A DNA stretch of 64,000 nucleotides from the NCBI RefSeq assembly GCF_036014115.1, contig NZ_CP107913.1, positions 1,302,001 to 1,366,000 of the forward strand, read 5' to 3'. Both the position numbers and the translations under genes were made by a program. Positions 59,936 through 64,000 of the stretch are shown here, in pieces. Numbering within the stretch: the stretch's first letter is position 1; each line of letters starts with the position of its first letter. The notes beneath the pieces were generated by a model. That model did no database searches. It was given only the letters and a program-made list of their open reading frames with translations, and had not been told where the DNA came from. Source of the DNA: Streptomyces sp. NBC_00448 (GTDB lineage: Bacteria; Actinomycetota; Actinomycetes; Streptomycetales; Streptomycetaceae).

Positions 59936-62900
59936 GTGGCGATGAGCGGTCCCGGACACGGCGGCGACGTCGCACCGGCCGGTGCCACCGACGCGCTGCG
60001 GCTGGCGGTGCTGGACGCCGCGGAAGGGCTGGGCGAGGCGGACGTCCTGCGGCTCGCGGTGCAGCAGTGCGTCGCGGCGCTGGGCGGGCTCGGCGGCTTG
60101 GCGCACCTGGCAGGACGCGAGCACGACACGCTGCGCCTGGCGGCGGCCGGCGGCGTACCCGACCCGGTGGCGCGCGCCTGGGAGCGGGTCGACGACCACC
60201 GGCTGGCGCCCGTACGCGCGATGGACCGGCGGCAGGTGCAGTGGTCGCCGCGCTGGCCCGACGACCCGCACCACGCCGCCCCGGGGCACCCCGGTACCGC
60301 GCGGGCCGAGCCCGGCGGGTCGGAGGCAGGCGGGTCCGAGGCAGGCGGGCGGAGGCCGGACGGTGTGCCGCCCGGGCTGCGCGCGTGCGGGCTGCTGTCC
60401 GCGCCGATCCTGGTGGACGGCTCCCCCGTGGGTGTGCTGTCGGTGCTCGCCGAGCGGGAGCCCGCCCCCGACCGCAGGCGGTTCCTCGCCGAGGTGGCGG
60501 CGCTGGTGGGCGTGCGGCTGCCGGTCGCCCGGCGGTGGCGCAGCGGCACCACGCCGTGGTGGCAGGAACCGCAGGGCGTCGGCGGGCAGGTGATGCGGCA
60601 GATCAGCGTCGGGACGTGGAGCTGGGATCTGGACACCGGCCTGCTCGACATCGACGAAGTCACCGAGGGACTGGTGGAGTTGGCCGGCCTCGACCCGGAC
60701 ACCTGGGACCACCGGATCGAGAGCTGGATGGAACGCATCCACCCCGACGACCGGCCGGGGGTGCAGGAGGCGATCGAGGAGTCGCTGACGTACGGCCGGC
60801 CGTACGCGGTGGAGCACCGCGTCCTGGACGACGCGGGACGGGTCAACTGGCTGGAGCTGCGGGCCGCGATCGAGCACGACGACAGCGGCCGCCCGGTGCG
60901 GATGGTCGGCACCGTGTGGAACATCACCGCGCGCCGCAGCCAGTTGGAGTGGCTCGCCGGGCTGCTGGAGTTGAACCCGGAGCCGATCTTCGTGGTGGCC
61001 GCCGACAACCGGGTGCAGTGGGCGAACCGGGCCGCACGCCAACTCGGCGGCGGCGGAGACGTCACCGGCCGCACCCCGTGGGAGACCGAACCGCTGCTGC
61101 GCGAGCGCGGGCTGCCCGAACTCCTCGACCGGGCCAGGGCCGCGCCCGGTTCCTCGGCCACGCTGGAGGTGGACGTCGAGCGCCCGGCTCCGCGCGGCAC
61201 GACGTCCTACCTGGTCAAGGCGGTGGAGATCGGCGGCTTCATGTCGATCCAGATGTCCGACACGACCGAGCGGCGGCGCGCGGAGCAGGCCGCCGCCGAA
61301 CGCGGCCGGCAGGTCGCGGACCTCAACGCGGCGCTGGTCCGCGCGCTCAACACCCAGGACGTGGTCGCGGCGGTCGTGCAGCACGTGCTGCCGCTGGTGC
61401 ACGCCGACGGCCTGGTGGTCCACGACCTGACCGGGGCCGTGCCCCGGCTGATCGGCGACATCGGCTTCTCCCCCGCCCTGGTCGAGGAGTTGCACGCCCT
61501 GCAGTTGCGGCAGTCCGCGCGGCAGCAGCCCACGGAGGGCGCGGAGACCGGAACGGAGGCGGGCGCGGAGACGGGCGCCGCGGCGGAGGCGGGGGCCGAA
61601 GGGGAGGCCGGCGCAGGGGCGGAGCACGCGGGGTACTGGGGAGGCGCGCAGGGCGCGGACGACCTGGGCCTGGGGGGCGCGGTGGGCGCGGAGGGCGTCA
61701 CCGACCAGCCCCGGTTCATCTCCCGAGCCGACCGCTTCACCAGGGCGACCACCGACCGCGAGGAGCGCCCCGGCACAGCGTCGTGGCTGCTCAACAGGTT
61801 GGCCGAGCTGGACGGTGTCGGCGCGTGGGCGGTGCTGCCGCTGGCCGTCGGTGACCGCCGGGTCGGGTCGTGCGTCATCGGCTGGAGCGCGCCGCGCCAC
61901 TTCACCGAGGACGACAAGACCCTGCTGGGCACCGTCGGCGTCATCATCGCCCAGGCGCTCGGCAACGCCCGGCTCTACGAGAGCGCGCGGCACCGCGCCG
62001 AACGCCTCCAGCAGGAGTTGCTGCCCGGCCGGCTGCCCGACACCGTCGGCCTGCGCGCGGTCGCCCGCTACCGCACCGCCGACGGCCAGGAACTCGGCGG
62101 CGACTGGTACGACACCATCGCGCTGTCGGGCGGGCGGACGCTGGCGGTGATCGGCGACGTGATGGGCCACGGCCTGGAACAGGCGATCGCGATGGGCATC
62201 ATCCGGCACGCGGCGCTGACCGTCGCCGCCCTGGACATGCCGGTGGACGAGATCATGGCGCACCTCAACGACGTGGTGGTCCGGCTGGCCCCGCGCGTCG
62301 ACGACCCGGTGGTGTGCGCGACCTGCCTGCTCGCGCTGTACGACCCGACCTCCGGCGCGTGCAGCATCGCCAGCGCCGGCCACGCCCCGCCGATCGCCCT
62401 GGAGCCCGGCGGGACCGCGCACCGTCTGACCATCCCCAGCGGGCCGCCGCTGGGCATGGCCCAGGTGCCCGCGCAGGTCACCGAGACGGTCTTCGCCGAG
62501 GGCACCGTCCTGGTGCTGTACACCGACGGGCTGCTCGGCTCGCAGGCGCCGGACGCCGGGCGGCTGACCGACGCCGTCGCCCGGTACGCCGGCACCGCGC
62601 CGGTGCCGGTCGGCGGCGAGCGCGCCGAGCACTGGCTGGCCACGATGTGCGACGCGGTGGTGGCGCAGCTGCCGCCGGACCCGTGCCGCCAGGACGACGC
62701 GGTGCTGCTGGCCCTGAGCACCGGCCGGGTGCCCGCGGACCGGATGGCCGCCTGGGACCTGCCGTGGGCGCCGGAGTCCGCGGGCCGGGCCCGGGACCTG
62801 ACCGCCGCGGAACTGGCCGCATGGCACCTGGACGACCTCGCCGACACAGCCACCCTCATCGTCAGCGAGCTGATCGGCAACACCGTGCGGCACGCCGTCG

Positions 62901-63385
62901 GGCTGGTCCCCGACACCGAGGAGGCGGCGGACGGCGACTCCGACGAGGACGCCGACCTGGGAGACCTCGGCGACCTCAGCGACCTCGGGCTCGACAGCGG
63001 CCTGAACCTGAAGATCGGGCTCGGCCTGGACGACGGCCCTGACGCCCAGGCCGCCGACGCCGGCTTCGTACGGCTGCGGCTGCTGCGGATCGAGCACGCG
63101 CTGATCTGCGAGGTGTACGACGGGTCGCAGGCCACGCCGCGGGTGCGGCACCCGCTGCTGGACGACGAGTTCGGCCGCGGGCTCCAGCTCGTGGCGATGA
63201 TGGCCGGGCAGTGGGGCACCCGCTACACCGAGAGCGGGAAGTGCATCTGGGCCAGCCTGGACGCCCCGTCCCCGCCGGACGACGACCCGCCGGGCGCGAC
63301 GGCCGACGCGGACGGCGGCACGGGCGCGGCGGCGGGCGCGGGGCACGCGGGGCGGCGGACCGCGGGGCAACCCGCCGCTGGCTGA
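59936..63385 (+). CDS. GAF-PAS-PP2C phosphatase with C-terminal RsbW-like ATPase
   Basis: 1149 residues. An N-terminal GAF-like domain (about 20-195), a PAS domain (about 215-340: WSWDLDTGLLDIDEVTEGL, WMERIHPDDR), a second PAS-like segment (about 340-450) and a GAF domain (about 465-690, interrupted by a Gly/Ala/Glu linker) lead to the SpoIIE-type PP2C phosphatase (about 690-915) with GGDWYDTIAL, IGDVMGHGLEQA, LYTDGL and QDDAVLLAL metal motifs. The C-terminal HATPase has the N-box IVSELIGNTVRHAVG and the G-box GRGLQLVAMM, with a 50-residue acidic insert between them. It should control a sigma factor by partner switching in response to a small-molecule or redox signal. GTG at 59936 chosen (GAGG upstream); ATG at 59942 also possible. 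Confidence 0.9.
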   Translation: MAMSGPGHGGDVAPAGATDALRLAVLDAAEGLGEADVLRLAVQQCVAALGGLGGLAHLAGREHDTLRLAAAGGVPDPVARAWERVDDHRLAPVRAMDRRQVQWSPRWPDDPHHAAPGHPGTARAEPGGSEAGGSEAGGRRPDGVPPGLRACGLLSAPILVDGSPVGVLSVLAEREPAPDRRRFLAEVAALVGVRLPVARRWRSGTTPWWQEPQGVGGQVMRQISVGTWSWDLDTGLLDIDEVTEGLVELAGLDPDTWDHRIESWMERIHPDDRPGVQEAIEESLTYGRPYAVEHRVLDDAGRVNWLELRAAIEHDDSGRPVRMVGTVWNITARRSQLEWLAGLLELNPEPIFVVAADNRVQWANRAARQLGGGGDVTGRTPWETEPLLRERGLPELLDRARAAPGSSATLEVDVERPAPRGTTSYLVKAVEIGGFMSIQMSDTTERRRAEQAAAERGRQVADLNAALVRALNTQDVVAAVVQHVLPLVHADGLVVHDLTGAVPRLIGDIGFSPALVEELHALQLRQSARQQPTEGAETGTEAGAETGAAAEAGAEGEAGAGAEHAGYWGGAQGADDLGLGGAVGAEGVTDQPRFISRADRFTRATTDREERPGTASWLLNRLAELDGVGAWAVLPLAVGDRRVGSCVIGWSAPRHFTEDDKTLLGTVGVIIAQALGNARLYESARHRAERLQQELLPGRLPDTVGLRAVARYRTADGQELGGDWYDTIALSGGRTLAVIGDVMGHGLEQAIAMGIIRHAALTVAALDMPVDEIMAHLNDVVVRLAPRVDDPVVCATCLLALYDPTSGACSIASAGHAPPIALEPGGTAHRLTIPSGPPLGMAQVPAQVTETVFAEGTVLVLYTDGLLGSQAPDAGRLTDAVARYAGTAPVPVGGERAEHWLATMCDAVVAQLPPDPCRQDDAVLLALSTGRVPADRMAAWDLPWAPESAGRARDLTAAELAAWHLDDLADTATLIVSELIGNTVRHAVGLVPDTEEAADGDSDEDADLGDLGDLSDLGLDSGLNLKIGLGLDDGPDAQAADAGFVRLRLLRIEHALICEVYDGSQATPRVRHPLLDDEFGRGLQLVAMMAGQWGTRYTESGKCIWASLDAPSPPDDDPPGATADADGGTGAAAGAGHAGRRTAGQPAAG

Positions 63386-63421
63386 CGGGAGTTGCTCCGT
63401 TCGGCGCCTGCCGGGAAGGTG

Positions 63422-64000
63422 CTACGACGCCAGCGTGGTCATGATCGCGCGGGCCGCGGCGGCGAGCGACGCGGTGAGGCGGTCGAGGTCGGGCAGGTCG
63501 GGCGGCTCGGTGTCGGGGCCGGTGCCGTAGGCGGTGGTCGTCGACTCCAGCCGGAGCGTGATCACCGCGCCGCCGCTGAGGACTTCGAGTATGCGGGTGG
63601 GGTTGTCGAAGCTGAGGAGGTACGCCTTGTCGCCGAGGCGGGGCACGGCGCGGGTGCGGGTGGTGACCCGCAGGTTCGACGGGTCCACCGCCCGCTCCGC
63701 CTCGAACTCCGCCGCCGGGTCGGAATAGCGGTGCAGGGAGACGTCGACCTGGACGGTGTACGAGGTCTTCGTGCCCTGGGTGGGGGTGCCTTGGGCGACG
63801 AAGCCGCACTGGGCGCGGTCCAGCCGCGCGGTGTGCTCGAAGACCGCGGGCCACACCCCGCTGTCGGTCGACTCGACGGCCGTGCCGAACGCGTCGAAGG
63901 CGTAGGCCGTGCAGGGGTTCTGCGCTATCCGGTAGCCGTGCATGTCCGGTCCGCGGTGGCGCTGCGGCAGCACGCCCGCGTAGGCGAGGGCCGCACCGGC
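63422..64000 (-). CDS. Hypothetical protein, 5' end beyond window
   Basis: The frame is open to the right edge with no stop, so the start is outside; a GTG at 63973 is only internal. At least 193 residues are visible. The visible start (GAALAYAG) could be the end of a membrane or signal segment. The rest is a soluble domain with two Cys (NPCTAYAFD and AQCGFVAQG) and a tail rich in Asp/Leu/Ala (PDLPDLDRLTASLAAAARAI). I do not recognise it. An extracellular Streptomyces protein is a guess. Confidence 0.6.
   Translation of the reverse strand, partial: AGAALAYAGVLPQRHRGPDMHGYRIAQNPCTAYAFDAFGTAVESTDSGVWPAVFEHTARLDRAQCGFVAQGTPTQGTKTSYTVQVDVSLHRYSDPAAEFEAERAVDPSNLRVTTRTRAVPRLGDKAYLLSFDNPTRILEVLSGGAVITLRLESTTTAYGTGPDTEPPDLPDLDRLTASLAAAARAIMTTLAS

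Noticed and set aside
58415..63370. 1651-residue minus-strand frame
   Set aside because: It lies opposite the GH64 and PP2C genes, has low-complexity composition and no recognisable motif.

Overview
The window comes from the chromosome of a high-GC Gram-positive actinomycete, most probably Streptomyces or a close Streptomycetaceae relative. The signs are uniformly high GC, frequent GTG starts, a chaplin with a sortase signal, LAQTG/LAHTG sorting signals, Tat-secreted enzymes, DUF5133 and DUF5709 proteins, an ECF42/DGPF pair, MEDS/RsbW-like and SpoIIE-type sigma-factor partner-switching proteins, and a lineage-typical intergenic repeat. I saw no tRNA, rRNA, CRISPR array or prophage. The only mobile element is one intact IS481-family insertion.

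Layout. 1-8655 (minus) is a glycoside-utilisation operon: LacI regulator, lipoprotein binding protein, two CUT1 permeases, a GH31 alpha-xylosidase/glucosidase and a secreted clan-A hydrolase that runs off the left edge. A family of TCGAA-N4-TTCGA palindromes sits before both the regulator and the transport genes. 8984-13845 holds a carboxymuconolactone-decarboxylase-like gene that is probably leaderless, an MFS carrier, a DUF1275 membrane protein and a DGPF/ECF42 sigma pair. 14139-21318 holds a secreted GH3 lipoprotein, an SH3 protein, efeO-efeB (no adjacent efeU) and a sortase-anchored phosphoesterase. 21754-24399 encodes an F5/8 plus beta-helix secreted protein (GH55-like). 24532-30395 carries a phosphotransferase and then a minus-strand stress-type group (PfpI, DUF5709, helical protein, MEDS-ATPase, methyltransferase, acetyltransferase) headed by a sigmaB-like promoter. 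30578-31652 is the IS481 copy, inserted exactly at the stop codon of an alkB-like gene. 31649-34625 is a small DNA-repair neighbourhood (AlkB, ATP-dependent ligase, HhH protein). 34711-42894 is housekeeping and morphogenesis material: a YchJ/nucleotidyltransferase pair, an MFS exporter, a 57-residue small ORF, DUF5133, CYTH, a two-domain chaplin and an ABC exporter. 42977-49440 holds pgm, two DHA2 exporters, a MarR regulator and a DinB-like protein.

49647-59581 is a fungal-cell-wall degradation region: GH87 alpha-1,3-glucanase, a FUSC membrane protein, an F5/8x3-GH16 beta-1,3-glucanase and a Tat-secreted GH64 beta-1,3-glucanase. The GH16 gene and the distant gene at 21754 share an upstream GAGAGCGCTCTC palindrome, an unusual AT-rich intragenic palindrome and near-duplicate discoidin modules. 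This suggests one LacI-type regulon for glucan attack. 59936-63385 is a large GAF-PAS-PP2C-ATPase regulator, and the window ends in a partial gene of unknown function.

Most long antisense open frames here are high-GC shadows and were left out.
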